A stretch of 37,633 bases of DNA from Apostichopus leukothele (Eukaryota > Echinodermata > Holothuroidea > Aspidochirotida > Stichopodidae): positions 1,217,616 to 1,255,248 of the forward strand of contig JAAAKB020000013.1 of assembly GCA_010014835.2 (NCBI GenBank), read 5' to 3'. Shown here one piece after another: positions 21,862 to 37,633 of this stretch; the stretch's first letter is position 1, and every line of letters begins with the position of its first letter. The notes under the pieces are model-generated. The model saw only the letters and a program-made list of their open reading frames with translations, did no database searches and was not told the DNA's origin. Made by a program: the position numbers and the translations under genes.

Positions 21862-22929
21862 CTGTAAAGTAACATGAAAAAAAAAGGATATTTATAGAAA
21901 ACTGAACAAAGAATAAACGTTATGTAAATAGCGTTTTTAAAATTATTGTGATGATATATATTAATATGCATAGTAAATCCATAATCAGAAATATCATATA
22001 GAAATACACTCAAGCATATATCTGTTCATTTCAATAGAGAAATTATAACTCAGAGCTTAATATGTTTGGCTTCATACCAGTTGGATCCCCCCCCCCCCAA
22101 ATCCCCTCCCCCCAGTTTCACCCTCAATTGTCCCCTTCCATCCCATAACCTTGTTCTTTTATTTTCTGATTTAAAAACTAGATTTATCCATCACATCAGT
22201 CCAGAGGTTCAACCAGGGAGTTGTTCCATAACAACTCCCTGGTTCAACCAAGGAAATCTATGAAGTACTAATGTTATTATTGTTTGAATGTGTTAATAGG
22301 GTGAGGACTGTAGAGTAAAACTGTCCACAAAGAGGCTAAAGGTCATCGCCTATCACCAAGGAAGAGAGTCAGAGAGAACCACAAAATATGTCACCATCAT
22401 TTTATTGCAGGCAGGAGAACTTTGGAACACTTGGACAATATCCTGATGCCCTTCCTGTGTATGGTTGCACCCTGTGGCCTGCAGACCTCATGAACTTATG
22501 TTGCTATATAATACTATGATATTGCAACACCTAATAAATCGATCCAGGCATATCAAATGTTGCTGAAGGTTTAAGGTTACTTCTAGGTCTTGTCATGGAC
22601 AAGATGAGATCACATCCTTCCAGCTACATACATAACCCTGTTTAAACGAAGGATATATTAAATCTATAAAGTTATTATCACACTGTTCAATTAATTACCC
22701 ATTAAAACATATATGAGAACACTTAAACATGTTCATCCAGGGATATTTAATCGCAAATAGAGTACCATGACCTCTGACCTAGTTCAGGCTCCCTTCCCCC
22801 CAATTCAATGGAATCTTCCCTGGGATGAGAAGTTCACAATAGAATAATATGACCTTTGAATAAATTTAACCCACCTCCCCCTGCCCCCCCCCACCCCTCT
22901 ATTAAAACTTTTATGAGGGGATATTTACT
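21862..22929 (-). other. ARF-GEF intron up to the gap
   Basis: The upstream exon that must precede KPEKG was looked for and not found. The stretch has C-runs near 22087-22098 and 22874-22896 and the 22206-22249 hairpin. Confidence 0.5.
22206..22249. repeat. Hairpin, 20-nt arms, one mismatch, 4-nt loop
   Basis: The left arm (22206-22225, GGTTCAACCAGGGAGTTGTT) pairs with 22230-22249 across a CCAT loop, with a single C-C mismatch. It sits inside an ARF-GEF intron. It may be a foldback or MITE remnant; no independent evidence of expression. Confidence 0.8.
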
Positions 22930-23029
22930 NNNNNNNNNNNNNNNNNNNNNNNNNNNNNNNNNNNNNNNNNNNNNNNNNNNNNNNNNNNNNNNNNNNNNNN
23001 NNNNNNNNNNNNNNNNNNNNNNNNNNNNN
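22930..23029. other. Scaffold gap, 100 Ns
   Basis: Exactly 100 Ns. The 5' exons of the ARF-GEF should lie to its right on the minus strand, but the first gene found there is the Rho GTPase ending at 23401, so the real gap is large or the join is wrong. Confidence 0.98.
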
Positions 23030-23181
23030 CTCTCCCTGTTTCATCAGCGAGAACTCAACCTCAAAACTGCTCGAGTGACTGCTCTCACCCAGATCAATGA
23101 GCAACCGAGAATCATCTCATAATTGAATCATGTTTCAACAGAAAATAGGACATTATTCCATAAGTGCTACAATTGCTCAAT

Positions 23182-23207
23182 CCCCCTCCCTCGCCCCTCC
23201 CTCCCCC
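23182..23207 (-). promoter_or_regulatory. G-rich downstream element of the Rho poly(A) site (G-quadruplex-capable)
   Basis: On the minus strand there are five G-runs (5, 3, 4, 3, 5) separated by one to three bases, a strong G-quadruplex pattern. It follows AATAAA and a GTGTGTGTG block. G-rich auxiliary downstream elements are known to aid cleavage and polymerase pausing. Confidence 0.65.
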
Positions 23208-23240
23208 ACACACACTCTTCATTCCTTGTGCTTCTTTATT
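23207..23240 (-). terminator. Poly(A) signal and GU-rich element of the Rho gene
   Basis: AATAAA is at 23240-23235 on the minus strand, about 160 nt past the stop, followed about 20 nt later by GTGTGTGTG (23215-23207). This is the classic arrangement; cleavage is expected at about 23216-23228, giving a short 3' UTR of about 175-185 nt. Confidence 0.7.
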
Positions 23241-23400
23241 CTGCTCTTGTCCTTTCTTTGGTTTTTACCAAATGTATTCTTCTTCGAGCAATAACATCAC
23301 CTGGCACCGATGCCCTTTTCAGTGCTTTGTGTTATACTAAAGCCACATCATAAATAGGAAGTTTCTGTTCTTTAAATGCTTAGTCCTTCATTTATATGCT

Positions 23401-27774
<4,374 letters not shown>

Positions 27775-30700
27775 TCAATTCACATTTCACAGCTTATCTA
27801 AGTACTGTGGCTGCTTTCTACCATACATACACAGCAGATGGAATAATGGAGCTCTCTGGCAGCATTTCCCCAATAGGTGCTGTCATACAGATGTTCATGG
27901 GCCTGATCACAATTAGGGTTTCAAAAATCTCTGAATCAGAGTAACACAATTACGCTCGCAAGAAATACGCATATGCGTTGGGTGATTGGCTAGGTTTAAG
28001 GTTCTCCTAGTATAGTTTCACCGAACAAGAAACATGTTTTCGAAAACACAGTCAAGGTGCGTAAAACTGTTATATGAAAATGTATGACTTCGGACTCATA
28101 TTTCAGATGATTTCTTCTTTAATATTTACAGACCAGCAATTTCAACACACACTCCGAGTGATCAAAAGCATGTTACTGCCATGGTACTGCTGATGTTTCT
28201 GGCACTAAAACTCATAACAATTACCATGGAAACAGATAGGACCTCTATGACAGTGCCCTCTGTTGACTTTGTTCACAATTGGAGAGCCCCATTTAGAAAG
28301 ATATAAAGATAAATTATGTAAAAATAAGGAGTACTTGGGATATTCATATAAGTTTACCCCTAACCAGATTGAAAATACTGTATAAATTACATACTAAGGT
28401 TGGAAAGATTTTTCTAGAACTTGACCAAGCATCTGCAGATCATAACCATATTTATGAACTGCTGGTTTATTAAACCACAACCTCCTACACTGACTTCCCT
28501 TCCCTCCCTCCAAAATGCCAACAAGTACCGGAAAATCTCTTTCAAGGTATATAGACTACCACTCATACAATTTAACAAATTCCCACAGTATATTTTTTGG
28601 GGAGTCATGATTTTTGCAGGAAGCAGATTAACTAGTTAGGCTACAGTAAGTTTGTTGTTGTTTACTCGGTCCCACAAACCTGTTCCGTCATTCCAGACCA
28701 AATCCTATCGTGTGACTGGTTTGTTATTTCCAGGCAGCTATTGGATATTTCTGAGAAACTAGTTTACAACAAACAAACTTTTGCAAACCATTACTCTGCT
28801 GAAGCAAATAAAAGTTTACAAATTAAAGTGCAGGTTTTGGTTTTCTAACATTTGGTGGGAAATTAATGAACTATGTGTGTCTTGAATTTTACAAGTCTAT
28901 AGCTTTGTAATGGTCATACAGTAGTAATGTACATGTTAATGCAAGACATTTGAAAGAACTCGGCGACAAGTTTGTATCTTCTTTGACTTTTCTTGTGTTA
29001 AGATGGTGCTAAGGTTGTGAGGAGACAGGTAAGCGAGGAGTGAAGTAATTACAGCATTGTGTAATACGTGTATAGAAACCTCATAACAACAAAACAATAT
29101 TTACACTTACTGTGCTACTCACTATTATGGTAACACCCTAGCAACTACCCGGAAACAAACTGCATGCATGCATGCACTTTTACACTAGTTACTTTTCTAT
29201 GTATACATATATCTTAAAGGGAAACTGTTAGAATCACAAATAACTTGCAATGCGATGAAGGCCTATGATATTACTGCATTTAAGTATTAATCTAGCTCAA
29301 CTACATACATTTTCCATGTAAACACATGTCAAACAAGAAAGGCCCTTAACGGAGCAGTTTCGAACAGAGAAATTTGCTTTCCATTTTGAATCAGCCACAC
29401 AGGTCACTTTCAGTTCTATACTTATATTGCAATATGTCCAGTACAGTTGTGAAGTTACAGTAAGTTAGAGCTTAGGCCGGTTGATAGGCAAAACAAGTTC
29501 TGAGATAAGGGTAAGTGAAACCTATTAACATTCTATTTGTTTTAGTTGACTTGGTTACCAGGATATAAAGTTTCTAATAGTCTTCTTCTCTCCACAGTTT
29601 TTAAAATAACATTTTTGACTTCAAGAGCAACATTCTCTTGACTGCCATGTCTGACTTTATATCATCAAATGACTTACTCCACCAGTCGACCTCATATTAT
29701 TTGAAAATAACAGGGAAATTGGTCAACTTAAAACCATACTGTACAAGGTTTTGAACAAGCTTCTCATACCCCAGCCAACTGCAATTTCAACTATTATGTA
29801 TGGCCATATGATGATGTGGGGAATAACTTTGAAACGGTTATTAAAGGACTTTAATTTCAACAACAACATACATGGATAATATATTTAATCAGGCCTGCCA
29901 AGTAATGACAAAGAGCCTTGAAAAGTTTTAGTTTCCAGGAAGGGAAGATTTCAACAAAGTCTGTTATTTGCACTCAGGTACAGAAGTGGTAAAAACAGTA
30001 ATCTGTATGGACATTGAAAGCCATTGTGGGCTTTTCATGCATCACCAGTTTATCAAAATCAGTTCTTCTATGGCTTGGTGTAGTTTTTGGCTAACCTCTT
30101 ACCTTATACTGCTTGGGTAGACATGTACAGTAGTAATAGTACTGTACATATATAGGCCTTTTATCAAAGAAATTTAAACAGAATCTGTAAGAGGAAGTAC
30201 TGAACTTGCAAACAGTAGCCTACAGTATCACCACAGACAGGTAGTTAGTGTAGAGTCAGGTATACAAGAGATCTACAATGTGTGTGGTGTGGTGTGTGTG
30301 TATTGTCGTCACTTAGTTATGTTTCTATGTACATTTAAGTTGAGCTGTATAAATATTTGAGTTTACTCTAACAAGCTGTTTTTCATGGTATCTAAGGGCA
30401 AAGGGCGAGGTAAGGCTGAGTTACCTGGAGATATTTATCATTTCGATGTTACTGTACATATCACTGGGCGGTGGTATTAAATCAACTTGAAGGTAGTGGG
30501 TGTGAATAACACCAACTTTGGTTACCTGCTGCACCTGTGGGCAATTAATCACTTCTTGATGGAATAGTGTAACATGCATGATAGCAGTGCAAGAATGAAG
30601 AGAAAAGTCAACCTCTTACCATAAGCTTGCCAAAAACAAAAACAAACCAAAAAAAGGAGGTTAGCTCCATCTATGCCATGGTACTACTATGATACAGAAC

Positions 30701-31665
30701 CATGTGGTATACGCTATAATGACAAACCATGAGGTAACACCAAGTCAGAACAGTACCAAATTATAACAATTCCATAAAGTAAAGATTGATAAGAAATATC
30801 TTGGGCTATGTAGACCAGTCAAACGACAGATGTGTAATTTGGTGAGCCTCATGACTTTGAGTGTTTTGACTAAGAGCTATGGAACTCATACTTACAGTAC
30901 ATGTGGATTGTATTGCATGGTGATGTTACTAATGTGCACAACTTACATAACCAGCATTATTCAGAGACATCTGTATCTATTAAATAAATAAATAAGTAAT
31001 CTACAAATTCTAACCCACCCATGCCCTTTGAATTGTTTCCTGTTGTTTGCCTGATGTTTTTCATTCTCACCAAAAATTTCAGATAGTTCATATAAAGTTC
31101 CTAGTAAGTAGTACAGTACAGTATGAAAGCAGTCTGTAAAATTGACTGCTTCCCATAGCACTGCCTTACAAACTTCATGAGCACAATAATATGCCCAAAG
31201 TCCATATTTACATACAAGGTTATTATGTACACCAGTTGTCACACAGAGAGATCAACACAAAACACAGTGATCTATTTACGGTGGGCTATCACTACCACTT
31301 TAAATGAAACAACACCACAAGTACAAGACCTGCTCGATATATTACCTAGGCTGTGGCCGTGTAGCAACAAATCACTTTTGAAGATAAAAGATACAGAATT
31401 CAGACCCTAATAGTTGTCTGCAAACAACAGCATACGCTTAACAAAGACAACAACTTCACAGTATGCTCATGGAAGTTTCTCACACATGTACAGTACATGA
31501 GTAGGGACAGTTCAGATATGACAGTCATTCTTAATCAAAACAGGGTGGAGTTACTAGTTCCCCCACAGGAGTCTGACCTACTGAGGTCAACCACAGGTGC
31601 TTCACATGCATGCACATGTGTACTGCCAGTGTCATATTAGAGACCCCATGGAATGTCTTCCCTAT

Positions 31666-31730
31666 GACACTGTGCAGTGTCATGCAGTGACACACTGCAG
31701 TGACACTCTGCAGTGCCATCAGTGGCACAC
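31666..31730. repeat. CAGTG/TGCAGTGACAC cryptic tandem repeat
   Basis: Several overlapping copies of TGCAGTG(A/T)CA and the palindrome CACTGCAGTG occur. Open frames on both strands here are Cys/His-rich only because of the repeat, and do not look like a zinc finger. Confidence 0.55.
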
Positions 31731-34357
31731 AATGGCTCCAATCTGTCACCAGTGTGGCAGCTCACTTGTGCATGCCAGTGCTGTGCAGTTGTTATTTAAA
31801 AGTCATTCTTCACAACAGGACATGTTAAAGGGTGATACATACAGTACTGTCATGATTTTATTAATTTAGTTTAACTGGCCAATGTGTAGTAAAGGTTTCC
31901 AGTTTGACCCTAAAATGTGAACTTGTAATGTGTGGTATATTTTAAATCAGTCGTTTAATTTGGAGTAAACAGCAATATATGTGGTGAACATTCCGAAATC
32001 TAACTGTTTCTCTTATTAAACAAGTTTTTTCTTTCTGTAGCTCTATTTAGTAATAACAATAAGGAAGAACAGTGGATCCTTTCACTTTTGGAAAAATGTT
32101 ATACAAATTCTGAAACCTGTATATACTTTGTATTACAACAGAAGGCCTTGACAACATGCCTGATGAGCAAATGTTTGTCTTTGGTGCACTTTAATGCCCT
32201 ACATCAGACAGTTTGGCGAGTGACTTAAAGGGCGATGAGTTGAATCCCTCTGCTTTAGTACTACCTTAATACTAGAACTACTGTGCACAAGAACACCAAG
32301 ACTTTCATAACAAACATTTCACAGCTAGGCTAATATGTTATCTTTGATAAAAACAGTGGCTCAGCAAATTTGAAACATGCTGATATTGAATTTATTAAAG
32401 AGCTGATTTTTGTCAACAACCAATCACAATGGTAATTCACTGTGTGATATGTTCTCTCTTTGTATATATAGCAAGTACGTGTGAATTTTGTCATGTGTGC
32501 TTGTTTTTCACTAACTTCATAGAACAGTTACATTCCATGCTCATTTATTCATTTCGTGTTTTAAAAAAAGGGTTTGTTGTTGAACATCAGTTTCATGACA
32601 GACATGCCTAAGTTCTGGCAACTCCTACAATTTAACTCAAGTGTAGTACTCGCCACCTTTATATCCCATGACTGTCCAATTATGACAAAAGTTCCAAAGT
32701 AAAGTACTGTAGACAGGCTGTTATGTAAAAGGTAAAGACAACTCTGGGAATTTGGAAAGTCTTGATTCTTACAGATAAAGTTTAAGGCCCAGAATACGAT
32801 TGGGCGTACTGGATGGTGTACGGGAAATGTAAATCAATGGCCCTCTCAATGATATGGTAAATTTGCATATTATAGTAAACCAGTGTGACGGGTGTGAAGG
32901 TTAAGTCTGGAACTCTACAATATACTGTACAACAAGCTCTAACTAACGAGTGAGAATAAATCAATCTCTCCCACTGCAATTTGCTTTCATAATCTGAAAG
33001 CTACTGTACACGGTCGATAAGAGTGTGCAATGTTTCCATTTGTTGATGAGGAATGCCAAAATTTGATGTTTTTTCTTTTAAATTTCACTGTTGTTTTGGA
33101 AAAGTACATGTTCTGTTTTGTACATGTATATATATGTCATTGAGATCCTACTTGGGATGCCCGACTGCCAGTAAGATTTTGACGAAACTGCCCAATGCTG
33201 CAGTTTGTGATGTCGTATAATCAGAAAGTCAGTTGAGAAGTAGCATCGTTCATTCTTGGCTAACAAGTAGGTTTAGCACAGTAGCATATTTATACAGAGT
33301 TTGTCGGTAGAGGTTTGGAAAATTTGTCAACCCTACTTTAGTACATACTTGCCAACTCTTCTGGTCTTTAAAAGGCGAGCTCTCACAGTTTCCCAATTTA
33401 ATGTGCTAGCCTCCTGGCAAAATTTAAAAAATTCTGCATTGCAATCAGAACTGGACATTTTGTTTTCATCTATGACAGGATTTAGGAATGTTGAGAGAAT
33501 GCACTTTTCTCTATAGATGAGAAAATAGTTGTGTTAAATACTCATGCCATCGTGTTCTGCAGCAGTTAACAGCTCAGTTAGTTGGGCTTGCCTAATATAA
33601 ATATTCCCTAATCTGCCTATTTTTGCTATGGAAAATTTGTAAATCTCTTTTTTTTGTCCTAAATGTTATTTAAGTTTGGAGACATTTTTGTTATAGATAA
33701 ATAATCTTTTACAAAGTGAACATAAAGTAGCAAATTCTCAATAAACCATATAGCTTGTAAATTATGACAGTACTTATGGTTCAGCTGTTGTTACTGTTAT
33801 GTTTAAATGCTATGTTGTGGTTTTATTATAAAGTTAGGAACTGTCAACAGGACTTATGCCTATTGCCTACAGTACCTTTAAATATGATATTAATTATGAC
33901 AGGCTTTGTGTTTAATACTAACATCACTTTCGAGTACCTGCGAACTAATTCATTCGTAAAAACTTAAATAAATTAGGCCTTACAATAACAGCCAGACTAG
34001 CCTAACTTAAGGCGGCCTATATTAAGAAAATTTAGGCTAATAATGCTGATATTTGTTTGAAAAGTCAGTCATGCTAAACATACTGCCTTTTACTATATAG
34101 GGTTTGGGCATTTCGCGTTTAATACATAGCCTAAGTTCTAATTCTTTCATTTTTTCATTTCATTTATTTGAACCGCCCACATTTCAGCCAAGATTACGGC
34201 ACAGTAACAATGTATATTGTCAATTTGTCACAGCAGGCTCCTCCACCAATTTGTCACAATGGTGTGTGAGCAAACAAAGAAAAAGAGATGCAACTGTGTA
34301 TTTAAAGTTGGTGACTCCATGATTTATATATTAAAGTTTGCTGGCTACACTATTAAC

Positions 34358-34401
34358 TACTTTAAAACTACTGCAAAACTACTTTTAAACTACTGCAAAA
34401 C
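34358..34401. repeat. Two copies of a 22-bp tandem repeat
   Basis: TACTTTAAAACTACTGCAAA(AC) is repeated directly as TACTTTTAAACTACTGCAAA(AC), differing at one position. Intronic position. Confidence 0.8.
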
Positions 34402-35118
34402 TACATGTCACCAATTACATGTTGCTATGAACTACTACTACTGACTTAATTAAAATAAGAGTATACAACTTAAAATACTTTTGGTAAGGCCCAAGCATGG
34501 GCCAGACAGGAAGTTTAGCCTACTCTCTCCTCTTGTTTACATTCTCTCCTAAGAAACAAAGGCAGGGTTACTGAGAAATAACACTGTGATATCATCTATG
34601 ACATCATACTGAAGGTTACTTTCTTGACAGAGATCGGTGTAGATAGACATTAGATGCACAGACAGGTGTAAGGTTTCTGTTGTAGAAAGTTACTGTGGAG
34701 GTCAAAGTGTATTCCTTCTGCTAGTTCTATTGCCGCTGGGACTAATTAGTTATAAACTTGGAAAAGTACATTATTATGATGTATTACGATTAGGCTAGTA
34801 AATAGAAACAGTTAGTAATCTTTCTGTGAAGACTCAAGTAGGAGAACTTCATGCCTGTGCTCTTAGCGAGGAATTGGAAAGGTGAACCTAGGCCCGGTAG
34901 AGGGGATGGGATAGATCTCAATACTGTGTTGTATTATCATCACGTTACGTATACTAACATTTGGACTATGGCCTACTGTAGTGAAGGTGCAAGGCAGTGC
35001 CCTAAAGGCTAAAGTTAGAACTCTATAAAACTTATTAGCATTACTCCGTTTGAAAAAGGACAAACTTTAGGCTATAAACAGATTAAAGTATTAGTAATAG
35101 TAAACTAAAATCATTTAC

Positions 35119-35290
35119 CTGACTTTAAGCTCCTAATAGATGATCCGTGATTAGGTCGTAAACTGCTTAGTTCTTTGGAAGAGAAACTTGTTAAGTTCCA
35201 CTACTATAGTACTAGATTGAACGTCCGTTAGTAATACTGGTGCGTGCGATGTGTAGCGAGATAGCTGCAAGGAGTGTTAGCGCTGTGTGA
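35119..35290 (-). promoter_or_regulatory. RHOA: Candidate non-coding first exon of the Rho gene
   Basis: A good donor (AGTCAG followed by GTAAATG) ends at 35119. The 170 nt upstream contain no ATG on the minus strand and are slightly CpG-richer than the surroundings, as expected for a leader exon. A TATA-like TATTTAAA lies at 35323-35316. The right boundary is only an estimate, and other leader exons cannot be excluded. Confidence 0.35.
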
Positions 35291-35315
35291 CACTAAACGG
35301 ATGACCGAAGTCAGT

Positions 35316-35323
35316 TTAAATAT
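35316..35323 (-). promoter_or_regulatory. TATA-like element (TATTTAAA)
   Basis: TATTTAAA on the minus strand lies about 30 nt upstream of the estimated start of the candidate leader exon. Its use is inferred from position only. Confidence 0.25.
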
Positions 35324-35329
35324 TCCGAC

Positions 35330-37633
35330 AAGTGGTTACTAAAAATAGGTTATACCGTAAAAGAGGAAGGGATAGAGGGAGACATAAACTTTCAAGTTTT
35401 CACTAATCCTGCTAGGATCGAAACGTCAGGCCCACTTACATTTTCACAAGTTTTCATTTGACAAAATTCGAACCAAGTTTCGCTCTACCATAATATTTCC
35501 CCACTAGCGTTTAACAAAAAATGTGTTTTTTGTTTTAATTTGTCGATTTGTTTTCTTAGAGTAGAAAATTATACAAAAATAAGGCTAAAAGGAATGTATT
35601 CCAATTTAACATATTCAGGATTGCAACATTTATGAAACAATAGATTTTCGTGAGTTCTATTTTTAGCTGAGTGTCGGGTATAAATGACTGGATCCATTTT
35701 AGGATTGTTGCGTTCTCTTTATAATGTCTGACAAACGATAACCAAATCAGAAACCGGAGAATTGAGGTTGGATTGTACAGTGATTTGTACCTTACAAACC
35801 TTTGGTGAGTAAATTTTATATATACGTAGTTGTTATCATACTGCTGCGATGAATTATTCAGTTAACGTAAGCCTCGGTCACGTTATTCAGTGCTCACATT
35901 TCAACTACTATATATTACTCAAATTCTGCATTCTGTTTGTAAGTTTTTCGTTATAAAAAGTCGAATCAAAAGGAACAAGTTCAAATTTCGACACTTTATT
36001 TCGAACTTCATACTGTTTTATCTGTGACAAAGCTGTAAACTTACAACCTGAAAAATGTTTCCAATCGGGGGCTTGGTGGATGAACATGGGCCTTTCCCTG
36101 TATATTGTAAAATGTTATCACTTGGATGAAAGTCCCTTTATAAATTCTCCTTCCCCGCCCCTTCCCACAATTCTTTAATAAAAACAAAGGGGTCCTGGAG
36201 GGTTGGGTGGAGTAAGGGGATGCCATGTATAATTCAGAACAACTCTGGATTTCATCATTGATCTAATCCCTTTATAAACACAACCGTCAACATGATGATC
36301 AAATATGATTCACACTTCGAGTTTTGCTTTCGTTGTGTCAGATCATGTATCCTGTGGTGAAGCGAATACTTGAAGACAATCAAATCATGGCCTCTCAAAT
36401 TTGTTGCGACAACTTTCTAAAAACACCCATTACGTCAATTTGAACTCTTCTCCAGTTTTTCTAACACAAAATTCAAATATAAGGCTGAAATGAAACGGGA
36501 ATAACAATTTCCAAATTCCCAAATCCAACTATCTGTCTGAAATTTGCGTTCGAGATTTGTAATCGAAAGCTAAAACGGAGCAATTTTAAAATTTTGGGAT
36601 AAAAGTATACGATAACAACCTGCTGGGATCAGACGTGTTTGGTTTGCATACAGCTATAGCCCGGATGTTAAAAATGAACACACCCCGTATTATGAGTGTT
36701 CGGTTGTTGCCGATAATGAACGAGTTGACCCGACCGTCGTGTCGTTGGAAGTATCGCAGGATCGACAAATACATACTTAGTGAACGCCTTATTTCTTCCA
36801 ATTTTATAGTAAGTATGGTTCAATCAAGGAATGGTTTGCAACGTAAAGTCTTCACATTATTTAAAGATATCGCAGTTATTTTTGGTTTAGTTTCCGTCGT
36901 TCGTGGCTTCAAAATCACGGTATTTATGAGCACTTCCCGGTTCACAAAGTAGACGAGTGGAGCACGATTTGCAGCATAGGATAACACGCAGTTGTACAGT
37001 AGGCCTGTACTGTATCATTGTATGTGTCACTATCACGGGCCAATAACAATTGGGAGAAAGGGCAGAAAGAAAAAGAGCCTAGGCATATGTGGTATACATG
37101 CGCATGTAATGTACGTAGGCTGAGTAATGATATCATGGATAGGCATAACCTATGGTGCCGACAATATTGACTTTATGTACTTCAGATTAGAGGTAAATTT
37201 CATTATTTACCATGGCAAATTTGACCTAAAACTGTTGTATACTTTCTAGACCTAAGTTGAGGGTTTCTTCACATAAATCTATTGTGCTAGGCTACCGCTT
37301 GAAAGGACTCCTTGAAATCATTTTTTTAAGCCATGCTATGTAGATTAAACTGGATGTGAAGGTGGTTTGCAACATCATATCACATCAGTGCTGCACAACA
37401 CACGTTGGACAGTCATATAAATATCTCAAGGGGAGCACTCTGAACAACTGACTCTCATTTAAAGGCATTGAAGACTCGCCCCAAACCGCGTGCCCCGCTC
37501 TGAAAAAGTTATCTTTCCGTTGCTTGCAAGTGAAGTTTTCTGCATGTCGCTACAAAATGCAGACAGTAATGAAAATGATACATGGTTATCTTTAGCTTGA
37601 CCTGATATGTACATCGCTGTATCGTTTGTACAG
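35330..37633. other. Upstream flank of the Rho gene, no gene recognised
   Basis: Open frames at 36635-36952 (+) and 36586-36801 (-) overlap each other in a CpG-containing patch. Neither resembles a family I know and no clean splice pair supports them. The stretch may hold an exon of a neighbouring gene, a promoter or a decayed element. Confidence 0.35.

Noticed and set aside
30385-30480. Plus-strand 31-codon ORF (MVSKGKGRGKAELPGDIYHF...)
   Set aside because: Too short, with no splice partner and no family recognised; it lies in the probable Rho intron. A chance frame is more likely.
31531-31869. Cys/His-rich ORFs on both strands that hint at zinc fingers
   Set aside because: They come from the CAGTG/TGCAGTGACAC repeat, and the Cys/His spacing is irregular.
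36586-36952. Overlapping ORFs on both strands, about 70-105 codons
   Set aside because: No similarity or consistent splice sites seen; overlap on both strands in a CpG-containing patch suggests composition rather than coding.

Overview
This is a eukaryotic (metazoan) window: AT-rich, intron-bearing DNA with short coding exons on the minus strand, GT-AG splice sites, SINE-like and simple repeats, and two scaffold gaps of exactly 100 Ns (12173-12272 and 22930-23029). An invertebrate deuterostome such as an echinoderm would fit, mainly because of the '...TTTGGCGCTATATAAG...(ATT)n' SINE-type tail, but nothing fixes the species. Most open frames in six-frame translation are chance or repeat-derived; the real genes are split into exons of 105-276 nt or smaller.

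Four genes are recognisable, all on the minus strand. From right to left: (1) a complete Rho GTPase (RhoA-type, 193 aa) in three coding exons (27733-27550, 25585-25436, 23676-23401), with a textbook poly(A) site about 160 nt past the stop and a probable non-coding leader exon near 35119-35290, which would make the first intron about 7.4 kb. (2) An internal fragment of an IQSEC/BRAG-type ARF guanine-nucleotide exchange factor: four exons give a nearly complete Sec7 domain (21861-15748) and one gives the first part of the PH domain (13057-12938). (3) The C-terminal 248 codons of a STRIP1/2 (FAM40, striatin-interacting) protein in five exons (11915-8590). (4) A complete small gene, SMKR1-like (small lysine-rich protein 1, 90 aa), with its start codon on the last three bases of one exon (4778-4776), the rest in one exon (4193-3924), and a likely TATA promoter at 5866-5873.

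The three sequence blocks divided by the N gaps each carry a different gene. The ARF-GEF lacks both ends and STRIP lacks about its first two thirds. The missing exons are not in the visible sequence, so the gaps are large or the blocks are wrongly ordered; an automatic Sec7-PH-STRIP fusion model should not be believed.

The remaining DNA is introns and intergenic sequence. It holds a degenerate minisatellite at the left end, a perfect 23-bp-arm palindrome at 2587-2634, a near-perfect hairpin at 22206-22249, a 64-73 bp minisatellite at 15150-15460, a tRNA-Thr-like relic at 15993-16065, a long TTCATCCA-type satellite in a RhoA intron, and G-rich (transcribed-strand) tracts. I found no operon, CRISPR array, integrated virus or clearly new biological system. 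The most interesting items are the chained upstream ORFs of the SMKR1-like gene, the altered C-terminal tail of the Rho protein, the G-rich poly(A) downstream element, and the gap-truncated genes.
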